A DNA stretch of 64,000 bases. It comes from Telopea speciosissima (Eukaryota > Streptophyta > Magnoliopsida > Proteales > Proteaceae). The DNA is taken from the NCBI RefSeq assembly GCF_018873765.1, contig NC_057926.1:51203043-51267042 (forward strand), given 5' to 3'. This document shows, piece by piece, positions 35,123-46,431 of this stretch. The stretch's first letter is position 1, and each line of letters begins with the position of its first letter. The translations under genes were made by a program, and so were the position numbers. Under the pieces are notes generated by a model. That model did no database searches. It saw nothing but the letters and a program-made list of their open reading frames with translations, and was not told the DNA's origin.

Positions 35123-35552
35123 ATACTTTAGTTTGATTATTTTATTTTATATACAAAATCTGGGAAAAAAACGTTGCCTGGCAGCATCCCCATTGGATGT
35201 CTGTGCCCTTGTTCTCATATTAGCCAGTGAAATGATCAACCTGCCCCTTCCCTTGGATGCTCGTGTGCACTTCTATTGGTCGCCATACTTGTGCGGGCAT
35301 GCAGTCTGGCAAAACCTCTTCCCAAGAAATTCTTTTAAATTTGGGAAAAAGAACATTGCCTAATCATGTGGATCCTGTGCCAGACACATGAGCATGCACT
35401 CTCATTGATCCCCCATGAAATCAAAATTCTATCCATGTTGATGCCTCTACAAGCACTAATCTCTTTTTGGTAAAGGCGAGCACTAATCTCATTGGCCCCT
35501 ACACCGGTGCAAGGCCACGAGAGCAGGCAACGAACTCTTGTCCTTTAAATTA
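35123..35552. repeat. Duplicated flank and dispersed repeats 3' of locus E
   Basis: The first 180 bp match 24576-24760 (block 1). The part around 35340-35540 (GGGAAAAAGAACATTGCC..., ACACATGAGCATGC) is a further repeat of the same start motif GGGAAAAAGAAC. No gene is seen. Confidence 0.5.
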
Positions 35553-35721
35553 GGGAAGTAGTTTTCTATTCGTGTGTGTGCCCTACACCAGCAGTCCCAT
35601 ATGTCTATCTCTCTCCTCCTCAAAATAAGGGGGCAGAGGTGTCTTTTCACTTGGGGAGGAGAGAGATATACTCATGGGAGTGCTGGCGTAGACCACACTC
35701 CAGGACAGAGTTCTTTTTCCC
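35553..35721. mobile_element. Mutator-type MITE (family M2)
   Basis: This 169-bp foldback starts GGGAAGTAGTTTTCT and ends in the complement of GGGAAAAAGAACTCTGTC. The flanks TTTAAATTA (35544-35552) and TTTAGATTA (35722-35730) are a 9-bp duplication with one mismatch. Confidence 0.8.
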
Positions 35722-36750
35722 TTTAGATTATTATCGGTGAATGGGGTGCACGTCAATAGAGTTGCACCAAGGTTTAGTGTTGGCACCCATGTCTACCACT
35801 ATAACAAAAGAGATCAATGATGCCTGTCAAGTCAACAGAAAAAAAACATGTTAGTAATGTTTAATTTACAATGATAAAATTCTCGTCGAAAAAAACCTAA
35901 AGCAATTGGTATCATAGTTGGAAAATCGGGTTTTGATTGGGCCGAGTCACCTGAGTTCAGTCAAAATTTTGAAAAACCTAGACAAGAGTTGTGTTGACTC
36001 GGTCAAGGTAAAAAATGACATGACTCTGTCATAAATCGTCTAAGTTAGATAAGGTTTAGTATTTTTTTTCCCGAGTCGTAACAGACTTGGCGAGTTTAGA
36101 CCTTTTTTTTTTTATTTCTTTTAAACCGTAAAGGCGATTCACTTAAAAATTGAGTTGAGTTAAATAGTAAATCCATATTTTAAAACAGTAAGAAACCCTC
36201 AACTCCTTCTAGTATAAACTCAAAATACATTGATGTATGAGTCCTTGATTTTTTTTTCTTAATTTTACTAATATATATATATGTATTGCATTAAAAAATG
36301 TGACTAGCCTTGATCGGGTTTGACAAGGTTGAGTAACTAGGTTTTTTCTGAAAGATGAGCCAAGTCCAAGCTTCTTTCCTATACAGGTAAAGAAGTTTTG
36401 TTGAAGTCAATTGGTTTAGCAAAGTCTAATTAGGATTGTATGCACATCAAACTTCTGGTTTCGTACCATAAGCATTTGAGGTAGGTAGCATCCAACTTCA
36501 AACATAGTCCAAAAGAAGTTGGATGGAAAGCTCGCAACGATATTGTATTTGGTCAATGAAACTGGACTCCATAAGAGGTTATACATATTTTGTACATGGG
36601 TTGGATACCCTATTAAGCATGACGAAGGAAAACTCGATCCAAATCATAATGTTTATACACACAAATAGACAATAGAAAAGGGTATATTGATGAACATAAG
36701 GTAGAAAGAGAAATCTTAACCCGCAAAAGAAATAAAAAGAGCAATGCAGG

Positions 36751-37003
36751 GAGACTCTTTTTTTTTTGCTAAAAGATCATATATTAAAACCAACAAAGGA
36801 ACCGAATGAAAAATACACCGAACAAGGGCCAAAAGAAACCCCTCAAAAAATGCCTAATATTTTCCCCACCTTCAGCAAAGCCATCAACAGGAAAAAAAAA
36901 TTAAAGGTCAAGCTGACAAAAAAATAAATCAGGAATAGACAAGTCTGAATCTCGGTCTTTCCTGAACATCCATTACAATGTCATCCTGAACCAAGGCTAG
37001 AAG
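36751..37003 (-). mobile_element. LINE 3'-end fragment, minus orientation
   Basis: A T run (poly-A of the minus strand) is followed by GCTAAAAGATCATATATT, the 3' end pattern shared by the inserts at 10179, 50505 and 54691. It lies just 3' of locus E. No coding domain is recognised. Confidence 0.5.
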
Positions 37004-37051
37004 ACTTTGCTTTATTCATGAATCACTTGTTAACCAACCTGCAATAAAACT

Positions 37052-39427
37052 TTACTCATAACAACGGGAAGAGAGTCGAGGACTGAGGTGGACTTCCAAT
37101 GGCGTTTCCTTGGGCATGGTTAGACCTGTACCTTCAGTCATGTCCACAGGTTCATCTAAAGGTGTACCCAACTCGAACTCATGAAGCAAGCGGGCAAGCA
37201 TCATGTGCATAGTCTCAAGGGCAAACGAGATTCCCGGGCAAGATCTCCTACCCGACCCGAAAGGAATCAATTCAAAATTCTTACCCCGGACATCCACATC
37301 TGCATGGCTTGTTAGAAATCTTTCTGGCTGGAATTCCAAAGGATTTGACCATATGTTGGGGTCTCTATGTATTTTCCAAGCATTCACTATCACTCGTGTC
37401 CCAGCTATGATCCTAAAGCCACCAACATTACAATCTTCTATGGCTTCATGGGGTATCATGAGAGGAGCCACAGGGTATAGCCGGAGTGTTTCCTTGACGA
37501 TTGCATGGAGATATGGAAGGTTACCAATGTCTTCCTCATCCACATTCCTATCCTTGCCAACATGTCTATCTAATTCCTCTTGAGCCCTTTGTAGCACTTG
37601 TAGGTTGTTCAGTAGCAAGGAAAGAGCCCATGACAAGGATACTGCAGTAGTGTCTGTGGCAGCTAAAATCATAGCCTGCATATAGTTTCCATATGAAATA
37701 GGATCTATTGGCTCTACAAAAATCCAATTTTTCTCCTCTCAGGTTCCCTGTCCGGTCAGGTGCGTAGGTTCCTCTCATAGGAGGGGCGAAAATGATGACC
37801 TCACCCCCTACCAAAACAGTGCGCAGGTTCCTCTCGTAGGAGGGCGTAAATGACGACCTCATCCCACCCGGGCAGTGTGTTTGGGTAGTGGGTGAGGTCG
37901 TCATTTTCGCCCCTCCTATGAGAGGAACCTACGCAGCTAACCGGGTAGGGAATCTGAGAGGAGAACGATCCCTACAAATCTAATCGAGATAAGATTGTTA
38001 TAGTAAGAGTGAATAAATTTAGGGTACGTAAAATTCAAAGATTTTCATCCTCTCAAATGCGGTGCATTGCCCAGTGCACTTTTAAAGTCAATTTGGATCC
38101 TCTACGATTGGACAGGTAGCGGCCATTGTGCTGCCTACACCCAGACAGGGGTGTGAACCCTACCTGAGAAGGGTGCTTGGGTAGTGGGTAAGGTGGTCAT
38201 TTCGCCACTGTCTGGGTGTAAACAGCACCATGGCCGCCACTTGCCTGGCTGTAGAGGAACAAAATCCCCTTTATGGTACATCGGATGGTGCACCTCACTT
38301 GTGCAATTGGGACGATAAAAAACCAACGCACAAAGTGAGGTACATTAATGGACCATCCAATTGCATAAGTGAGGTGTAGCATTCGATGCACTTTAAAGGT
38401 GCGCTAGGCAGTGCAACACACTAGAGAAGAGACAAATTCGAAATTCAAGAGTTTTATAGATCACTCATACCATAGCCGTGGCCTTGACAACAGTGTCACG
38501 GTGGTGACCGTGGAATTGAGTATCCTCTTCAAGGATCGACAACATCACATCCATGAAGTCTTGATCATCACCATCACCCTTCTCTGCATATTCTCTCTTC
38601 TGCCGATGCTCTTGCAACCATTTCTCAGTAATCACGTCCATCTCCTTGGCGGTCCGCTTCATGGCGCTTTCCTCCCCTTTGAAACCCATCCATCCAAGAA
38701 AAGGAATAGAATCCGATGCAACTGAAACACCAGTTAATCTAAAGAACTCAATTATAGTTTTCTGTATATTCTGGACCTCTTCATTGTACTCTTCTCCCAC
38801 TTCAACCACACTAAAATATCGTTTTCCAACAACCATCTTAAGAACCAAATTCATGGTTAGATGACGAAACAATCGATTCATTTCAACCTTAATTTGATTC
38901 CCATTGTTCTTCACCCAAAGCCCATGTAAATCTTTCATACAATTATCGATCTCTCCATATCGAACGTGCTTTAGTGATTCAAGCCTGCGGTTGGAAAGTA
39001 GCTCCAGCATCACCCACTTGCGTACCTCACGCCAATAGGTTCCATAGGGTGCGAACCCCATCATTGCGTAATCATAGGTCAAGTGATTGCCAGAAGCACT
39101 TCTTGGACGGCTTGCGAGGGATTTATCGTTTGTAGTGAAGCATTCCTTCGCCAATTCCCAGCTACTGACGACAAGTGTTCGATGAACGCCGAATCGAACG
39201 ATGAAGGCTGGTCCGTGCTTGTCAGCCATGGAAGCAAGTGTTCGGAAGATGGGCTGAGGAGTTGCTAGTTGAAGGAGGTGACCGATTATGGGCCATGCTC
39301 CGGGTGGTTCTGGTACCTCCCCTGCCTTGCTCTTCGAACCCTTTGCGAAGATCCATAGATGGTTGAAGACTAGTAGAACCAATAACCCAACACCAGCGAA
39401 GGATAGGAACTGGATGAGCAAATCCAT
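37052..39427 (-). CDS. CYP82-family cytochrome P450, locus E
   Basis: Exon 1 is 39427-38471 (319 codons, donor ATG|GTATGA) and exon 2 is 37675-37052 (acceptor TGCAG), giving 526 residues. Features in order: hydrophobic anchor MDLLIQFLSFAGVGLLVLLVF, hinge EVPEPPGAWPIIGHLLQL, ECFTTNDKSLASRPRS, I-helix AATDTT (324-329), ExxR in KETLRLYP (381-384), PERF, haem loop FGSGRRSCPG (Cys465). All catalytic motifs are intact. It is very similar to locus D and lies in the duplicated block. The upstream region keeps the GCTAAGGATAAGATGAAG leader, but the TATA-like box of D and B is replaced by CTATGGATC, so transcription may differ. The 795-bp intron holds a family M1 MITE and another foldback. The substrate is unknown. 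Confidence 0.9.
37724..37970. mobile_element. Mutator-type MITE (family M1), enlarged copy
   Basis: The CTCCTCTCAGGTTCC arms match the copies at 13517 and 53465. The core (GACGACCTCA) is partly repeated, which makes the element about 60 bp longer. The flanks TCTACAAAA and CCTACAAAT are an imperfect duplication. It lies in the intron of locus E. Confidence 0.65.
38103..38258. mobile_element. Foldback MITE-like element in intron of locus E
   Basis: The inverted arms AGGTAGCGGCCATTGTGCTG and CAGCACCATGGCCGCCACTT enclose a core with GTAAGGTGGTCATTTCG, similar in style to the other foldbacks. The ends are approximate. Confidence 0.5.
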
Positions 39428-40140
39428 GATTTGCTTTCAGTCTCAGATTGCTAAGGATAAGATGAAGATAGCATCCCCCATTCTATGGATCTCCTGTGTA
39501 GACACGCTCCTACTGTTCTGCCGCTGCTGATTCGGTTCCCAATGCATAGAGAAAATGAAGAAAATTTGATTCATTGGACCGTGAAGGATGACCAGTTGGA
39601 TCACAAGGCAACATAGTCAAAATTGAGGTGCGGAAATTATTAGTCAATTGTGTGGGGGCGTCTGGGTAACGCGGTCTTTTCCGTCTTGCTATTTATGAGA
39701 CACATGGAAGTTAGGGCTCCTCGAGAATCTGGATCAGCTACTCACATGGGGATGGGTGGATCTGTCTCTACCTACCGTCTATGGCGGATTCAGATACATC
39801 TCCACCTGTTCCCATGTGAATAGCAGATCTGAACACGCTCCTCGGCAGTAGAGGATCCAGCTTGTGTGGGTCATTTTATAAACGGCTGAGATAATCAATC
39901 AGGCCAGAGTTATGAAATCAATGGGGTTTGTTGCCTACGGACCATACTCGCGTGACCGTGACGAAAGTGGGTTGAATGATGGCAGGAGTCACTCAAATAC
40001 GATAAAATAAAAAATAGGGAAATAGAATATTTTTCTTGGCCACCAATTGCATAGATGACAGTAAAGTAAGCAGGAGTTCACAAAGTTTGTGGAGTGACCT
40101 GCGAGATTGTGTTTATCTATGAATCGTTATCGTCTACGGT
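39428..40140. other. Upstream region of locus E without recognised gene
   Basis: The first ~60 bp are the leader shared with loci B, C and D. The rest shows no ORF of interest, no recognised repeat and no clear TATA box at the expected distance. Confidence 0.5.
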
Positions 40141-40285
40141 TCTTTGGCCGGTGCAATTATTTATTGTCTCTCGCAAGAGGGGGTGAGACCCATCGGGGAA
40201 CCTGATCGAACATTCTGTCCGAGTGGGGTCCACCCTCCTCTTGTGAGAGGCACAAGGAAATCTCACCGGTCAAAGAACCACATAC
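40141..40285. mobile_element. Foldback MITE (family M4)
   Basis: GGTTCTTTGGCCGGTG at the left and CACCGGTCAAAGAACC at the right form the arms. The core has GAGGGGGTGAGACCC and GGGGTCCACCCTCCTC. It is related to the copies at 41261, 58119 and 59432. Confidence 0.55.
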
Positions 40286-40937
40286 GATAAAAATTCATTT
40301 ATCTATTGGGGGTTGCAGTGTTTGTCATGCTAATCCAAAGAATATTAAAGTGGCTAATGCCTTGAGAAAATTGGGCCTATGAATCTAAAAGCTATCTGGT
40401 TGTGACTGTATCTGATTTGCCTCGTGGTTGATTGGTTCTTACTATCTGATAAAAATAAAAAATAAAAAATAAAAATACGATCGAGTTTTCCTCTACCAAT
40501 GGCCCATGGGTATCCGGAGGGTATTTTTTTAACATATGATACGGCTAGGAGGGGTTTATGAACCCTAGGTTGCTGGATGCACTATCCTTAATGGATGGAG
40601 AGAAAAAACTTAAGTAATGTTTCGTATGTATTCTTGAAACACATTTCAAGTCGATTTTGCATTTTCGATGATAAAAACAATTACTTTTGTAGTCTAAAAA
40701 AACAAAATCAACCTAGAATGCCTTAATCTATTAAAAAAAACTTAATTCTTAATAGATTAGTTTTATAGAGTAATTAATGATAATTAAGGTTCCTATTACG
40801 CTTGAAGGGTTGGTTTAATGGGTAGGTATTCCATGTCGATGCCCTCATACACGTTCTCATTGGCCCCCCGCTAATACGAAAGCCACATGACTAAACATTG
40901 ATCTCTTGCCCTTCAATTAGACACTTTACTTCTGCAA

Positions 40938-41140
40938 TCAAATGAAATCCTTGTGGATAACATTTGCCAACAACATCAATGAAAGCATAGCTTTTAGAAT
41001 AGTGGGTGAGTGAGACTTTTCTTTTAGGGAAAAAGAACTAATCAAATCAAAGCCTTGTGGATAAGATTTGCCAACAATATCAATGAAAGCTTAGCTTTTA
41101 GACTAGTCGGTGAGTGAGATTTTTCTTTCAAAGAAAAAGA
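40938..41140. repeat. Two-copy direct repeat
   Basis: A unit of about 100 bp (CCTTGTGGATAA, TTTGCCAACAA, ATCAATGAAAGC, GGTGAGTGAGA) is present twice in tandem, just left of the nested MITEs. Confidence 0.8.
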
Positions 41141-41490
41141 ACTCTGTGCGATAGGGAGGCTTACGAGAGCACTCCTATGTGTGTATCTTTATCCTCCTCA
41201 TATGAAAAGGCATTTCTATCTTTTTGTTTTGAAAGGAGGAGAGATAGACATATAGGAGTGGGACCTTTATCCCCTGAGGTTCGTTGATTGGTACGATTAT
41301 GCGATTCCTCCCATTGGAGGGTTGAAATGATCATTCCATCTCTTGATCGAACACACTACCCGGATGGAATCCACCCCCTTTTATTAGAGGTACTAGGGAA
41401 CCGTACCGGGCAGGGGGAACCGCAAATGATAAAATTCCATAGGTGTACTGGCATAAGCCACGGTCCGAGACTGTTAACTATTTCCCTTTC
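41133..41490. mobile_element. Mutator-type MITE (family M2) interrupted by another MITE
   Basis: The left arm (AAAAAGAACTCTGTGCG...) runs to 41260 and the right arm resumes at 41439 (ATAGGTGTACTGGCATAAGC...). Between them is a family M4 element. Confidence 0.6.
41261..41438. mobile_element. Mutator-type MITE (family M4) nested in family M2
   Basis: The ends GGACCTTTATCCCCTG and GGAATTTTATCATTTG (read inward) match. The flanks ATAGGAGTG (41252-41260) and ATAGGTGTA (41439-41447) agree at 7 of 9 positions, fitting a 9-bp duplication. Confidence 0.65.
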
Positions 41491-41754
41491 TTTTATCCTC
41501 TTCCCTGAAATTAATGAGACTTTGAAATTGAATTGAGATCAATAGAGACACTCTCTTCGATCGACAATATATGCAACTATGCAACAACTAAGTGGCTTAG
41601 TTATATTATTACTGGGGTTTAATCATTTAACAATAAACACACCCCAAACCACATTTAATTACACACATAAGGGAAATCTCTATTTGCAAACAAAGATATC
41701 CTAAAAGTTAAAACTAAAAAAATAAAAAAGAAAAAAGAAAAAAATATATATTTC

Positions 41755-43033
41755 TTATGCATAGAGATGGGAAGGAAGTCGAGGGCTAAGGAGGACTTCC
41801 AATGGGAATTTCTTAGACAGTGTTATACCTGCAATGCCCTCAGTCAGATCCACAGACAAATCAGAAGGTGTTTGTAGATTGAACCCATGAAGCAACCGGG
41901 CAACTGTCATGCTCAAGGACTGGAGGGCAAACAAGATCCCCGGGCACGATCTTCTACCCGACCCGAAAGGAATCAACTCAAAGTTTTTTCCACGTACATC
42001 AACATCAGCATGGCTTGTAAGAAATCTCTCTGGTTGGAATTCCAAAGGGTTTGACCACACGCGTGGGTCTCGGTGTATCTTCCAAGCATTCACGAACACA
42101 CGTGTTCCTTTTAAGACTCTAAAGCCACTTGAAAAATTGCAGTCTTCTATGGCTTCATGGGGAACTAAGAGCGGTCCTGCTGGGTATAGACGAAGTGTTT
42201 CCTTGATTATTGCTTGTAGATACACAAGTTTATCAATATCTTTATCTTCCACATTCCTATCCTTCCCAATTTGAATGTCCAACTCATCTTGAGCCTTTGT
42301 TAAGACTTTCTTGTGGTTTAGTAATAGAGAAATAACCCATGAAAGGGACACCGCAGTGCTATCTGTGCCCGCTAAGATCAAATTCTGCAAAATAAATAAC
42401 AATTTACTGTAAATTAGGTTCTTGAACACAATGGATATTGTTAAGCTAGTGCTGTTGCAACCTCCCTTTTCCTTTAATTTGGTTCAGGTTTTTGGGTCTG
42501 GATCTGGTTTCAATTCCAATTTGACACCTTTATTTGTTGGGGGGAAAGAGAGAAAGTAGGCATGATTTGAGTATCAGCATTGTATAACCTTTATCAGGTG
42601 ATACGTAACGATTTTACTAGTCGTGGATCTTGATACCGTATCGACAATGTATAGATGATATGGTACGAACAAGGGGTAAAACAATCAAAAATTTTGTTTT
42701 TTAAAGAAAATCAGGGATAAATTTATCTGATACAACTGCTCCATGCCGATACCGTACTGCTATTGTATCGTTTTGTAAGTCAACAATATCTGATCCGATA
42801 CCATGCACTAAACCATGGGAGTGGGAGAAGGAAAGGTGGAGAGAGATAGAGAGATCTATCTTAGTCGTTAGTTCATCAATTTAAACCTATATCACATCTG
42901 AGCGTATGTGAATGACTCACAGTCGTTCTGATGGAATATTCTCACAAAATATTCCCTGCACACCCGGACGTCAACGTCAAGCCTCCAAAGTCATGCTCTC
43001 CCACGCAAGGCACGCAACAATCTTCTTCTTTCT

Positions 43034-43067
<34 letters not shown>

Positions 43068-44490
43068 TTTCTCCTTCTTCTTCGCCTCACCGCAACCCCA
43101 CCAACGTTATCTGCAACCAGGCCCTACCCCACCCTCTCCACTGCCCTACCTCTCCCATAACCACATCCCTGGAATCGTTGCACCAGCAATTGCTGCCCTG
43201 CTTCAATTACCATCACTACAAGCACCAGCCCCAGAACTCTCAAATCGAAACAAATAATTAAAGGAACTTAATTTCTAATCTTCTTAACAATTCCCTGCTT
43301 TGATTTCACTGCTGGGAATCTCAAGCAAAATCTATTTTTTATGATTTATTTTCCTCTTAAAGGATCGGTGATGGAGTTGAAGGACCAAAATAACAGGGTA
43401 GGTTTGGTAGGATGGGAAGCCCCAAAATCTAAGATAGGAAATTGGGTAGCTCGCCTCATCCCCTAATCCTGAAACTCCGGTAACAAGAAAGTGGGGAGGA
43501 CGATGGTGAAAATTCATGGACAATTGAGAGATTAATCACAACAAAACTACTTACCAGTGCGGTTGCCTTCACTACTGAATCACGATCATGGCCATGTAAC
43601 TGAGAACCTTCTTCAAGAATTGAAAGCATCACATCAATTAAGTCTTTCTCATCACCATTAACCCTCCCAGATAATCTCTTTTGCCGATGTTCTTGAAGCC
43701 ATCTCTCTGAAATCGCATCCATCTCCACAGCAGTCCTCTTCATGGCCCTCTGTCTCCCGTCAAAATCCATCCACGATAAGAAACTCGGAAGCAAATCCGA
43801 TGCAACTGCGGCACCAGATAGCTCAAAGAAATCATCAATTGTTTTCTGGATCCTTTGAACCTCTTCATCGTGCTCTGTATCCGCGATACTCAACAAATAT
43901 CGTTTTCCGACAACCATCTTGAGGATCAAATTCATGGTTAGATCTCGAAACAATCGATTCATTTCCACCTTAACTTGATTGCTATTGTTCTTCACCCAAA
44001 GCCCATGTAGATCCTTCATACAATTCTCAATCTGTGCATATCGGACATGTTTGAGGGATTCAAGCCTGCGGTTGGAGAGCAACTCGAGCACAACACACTT
44101 TCGTGCCTCACGCCAGTAGGGTCCGTAGGGTGCGAACCCAAACATTGCATAATCGAAGGACATGTAGTTGCCGGATGCACTTATTGGATGGTTTGCGAGG
44201 GCCAAATCGTTTGTGGTGAAGCACTCCTTCGCTAACTCCCAAGTGCTAATGATAAGTGTTCGATGGATGCCGAATCGGAGAGTGAAGGCTGGTCCGTGCT
44301 TGTCAGCCATGTCTGCAAGTGTTCGGAAAAGGGGCTGAGGGGATGCTAGTTTAAAGATGTGGCCGATTATAGGCCATGCTCCAGGTACTTCTGGAGCCTC
44401 CATGGCGTGATTATTTGCAAACCATCGTTGATAGATTAGAATTAGAACTAATAGACCTACAATGGCTTCGAGTTGAAGCAGCAGATCCAT
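41755..44490 (-). CDS. CYP82-family cytochrome P450, locus F
   Basis: Exon 1 is 44490-43555 (312 codons, donor CTG|GTAAGT) and exon 2 is 42384-41755 (acceptor TGCAG), giving 521 residues. Features in order: anchor MDLLLQLEAIVGLLVLILIY, short hinge EAPEVPGAWPIIGHIFKL, ECFTTNDLALANHPIS, I-helix AGTDST (317-322), the normal glycine form with Ser before the catalytic-type Thr, ExxR in KETLRLYP (374-377), PERF and haem loop FGSGRRSCPG (Cys459). All core motifs are present. It is the most divergent intact member, with a NFSSGFRV insertion and an IAGIT change in the SRS6 region, and groups with G and H. The 1.17-kb intron carries a dispersed repeat (about 42590-42825) and a CGT run (43036-43068). 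A TATA-like CATAAAAAA lies about 45 bp upstream. The substrate is unknown. Confidence 0.9.
42590..42825. repeat. Dispersed repeat, unclassified, in intron of locus F
   Basis: It resembles 22715-22960 (GGTACGAACAAGGGGTAAAAC, TTGTATCGTTTTG, CCATGCACTAAA). It has no coding content. Confidence 0.5.
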
Positions 44491-44640
44491 GATTAGCTTC
44501 AGTTTGAGAGGCAGAAATTATGCATCCTTTTTTATGAGTGTCAGCCCATTTCAATATTCAGTAGCTGCAAGAATGAGGGCCTTTCTGCAATCTTTTCTAA
44601 ATTCGATCTCATGGAAAATCACTTTGTAGATTTTTGTTTG

Positions 44641-44932
44641 GGTAAATTACACGTCACCTCCTGATTTTCAAGCAAAACTCAGATCACCCCCTGATTTACA
44701 TAAATGGTGTTAATCTGATGTTAGTTATTGGTTTGAAAGGACTATTTTACTCTTGTACTAAAACATTAGAATTAAATTTGCAATACTACCTTTCCTTCAT
44801 CTTCAAAATTGGTCAAGGGTAGTTTAGGAATTTAAATTTATTTAACTGACATCATCACTTAACATAAAACTAACGGTAAAGACTAATTTATCATATTGGG
44901 GTCTAAACCAAGGGTGATGTGTAATTTAACCC
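44641..44932. mobile_element. MITE with GGGTAAATTACAC ends
   Basis: This 292-bp element has ends GGGTAAATTACACGTCACC and GGGTTAAATTACACATCACC (right end read inward). The flanks TTTTTGTTT and TTTTATTTT may be a T-rich target duplication. It lies about 150 bp upstream of locus F. Confidence 0.7.
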
Positions 44933-45537
44933 TTTTATTTTGTTGGCTGAAGATACTGCCAAACTTGACATATCATCAATATGGATTAAAATCTTCTATA
45001 GATCAAGCATCTAGCAATGCATTGTAGTGCGACCCTCAGAGTTCGATAGTCGAAAAAGTTTCATCCAACGGTGCAAGTGCTCAGATCTACACTGCTGTAC
45101 ACCTCCAAATTAAGGTACTATAGAGGATTTTTTTTTTCATCTTCACACTAGGTTGACTTTTCCTACCACATCAAAGAGTTGTTAGTCGGAGCGCACTGTA
45201 GGCCTAGATTTCGTTTTTTCTGTGTAGCAGTTGAGGTTTCCCAAAGGTGTGGGCCTCTAATTTGTTTTGTGTTTGTATTCGTCTGGTATATGCCCATTAG
45301 TTAATATCCATAACTTTTTTTATTATTTCCTTCTAATACAATCTAACATTTTGGCAACAATAAAAAAAAAAACGTGAGTTGGGTCCTCTTCATGCTCTTC
45401 CATTTTTTTACTATGTTTTTCTTTTTATAATATTTTTTTGCTAACATGATTCTTGGTGTATTGAAATAGTGAGATTTTTTCTACCAAAAAAAAAAAAAGA
45501 AATAGTGAGATTTATTGTTGGTAATGATACGGCCCAT

Positions 45538-46122
45538 ATTTAGCCTCCAATGCCAGGCAGACCAGTGTGACCAGGTCGGACCAAGGAACCGGCTTGAAAG
45601 AGGAAGGTGCCCGCAGTCTAACCAAACCTTTAACCAAGGCCTTACGACAAGAGCACGCACAGATGAACTTTACACGTGGACCACCAGGGACACAATCGTT
45701 GACAAATGCTGCCAATTCGGTTAAGCGGTCCCGAGACCAAATCACCAATCTGCCTTGGAGACTACGTAACCTTAAAAAAGGGGGTAAAAAGGACATTTAA
45801 GGAAATATAGGATCTAATAGAAATATAGGACCTAATATATAAGGAAGGACAGAAGGAATGAAGGTAAGTTCTTCTAGAATCTCACCAATAGAAAGAGAGG
45901 TTCAACTTTGGCCATTGGGCAATGACGCCTCAGAACTCAGCTCCCTATCTTCGGCCCCTTCTCTTAGCTATTGATTTGCCCTGAATTCTAACTTTGGCAT
46001 CAGAGGGATCTCCCCTGGGACACACCCTGGGTTGCTAACCTTCCTTGTCTTCTGGTTCTATTGTGATGCAAGATTGCATTGGACCGGGACCGGACCACGG
46101 AAGGAGGATTCAGCGTCAACAG
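45538..46122. mobile_element. Possible solo LTR or LTR fragment
   Basis: The right part (GGCATCAGAGGGATC..., then GATTCAGCGTCAACA) looks like the 3' part of a plant LTR, comparable to 16052-16778 in style. The left limit near TGATACGGCCC is uncertain and I could not find a matching 5-bp duplication. Confidence 0.3.
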
Positions 46123-46175
46123 TTAATATTAGTTTTAATTAATTAATTAATTTAAAGGAAAATGATGTCCATACT

Positions 46176-46431
46176 TAGGGATGTAAACGGATTGGATTTG
46201 GCTCGGATAATGCTATATCCGCATCCGCGTCTGATTAGCTTTCGGACGGATTCGGATAGTGCTAAACAGATATGGACACGGATACGGATTGAATATTTTA
46301 TCCATTTACATGTAAATATAGCTTTTCGGATAGCTATAACCTATCCATATCCGCATCCGTTTAGCTTTCGGATGGATTCGAATAGTGCTAAATGGATACG
46401 GAAAAGGATTGGCTATTCATTTACACCCCTA
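46176..46431. mobile_element. hAT-type MITE
   Basis: This 256-bp element has ends TAGGGATGTAAA and TAGGGGTGTAAA (right end read inward) and a perfect 8-bp duplication TCCATACT at 46168-46175 and 46432-46439. Its interior has repeated ATCCGCATCCG and TTCGGATAG motifs. Eight-base duplications and TAGGGGTG ends are typical of plant hAT MITEs. Confidence 0.85.

Larger units (their letters stand above)
29020..40830. repeat. Segmental duplication block 2 (contains locus E)
   Basis: This is the second copy of the block at 23230-28990, with the same order of MITE-like repeat, LINE RNase H relic, CCCCATTGGATGTC segment, P450 gene and foldback. It is longer because a LINE (30362-35108) with a solo LTR inside was inserted. 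The boundaries are approximate. Confidence 0.75.

Noticed and set aside
37203-37583. 126-residue plus-strand ORF, with similar ones antisense to every exon 2
   Set aside because: They recur at the same place opposite each P450 exon because the codon pattern is conserved; no independent evidence for genes.
45299-46130. GTTAATAT on both sides as a target duplication for the LTR-like piece at 45538-46122
   Set aside because: The sequence after the left copy does not look like an LTR start and the motif is AT-rich, so the match may be chance.
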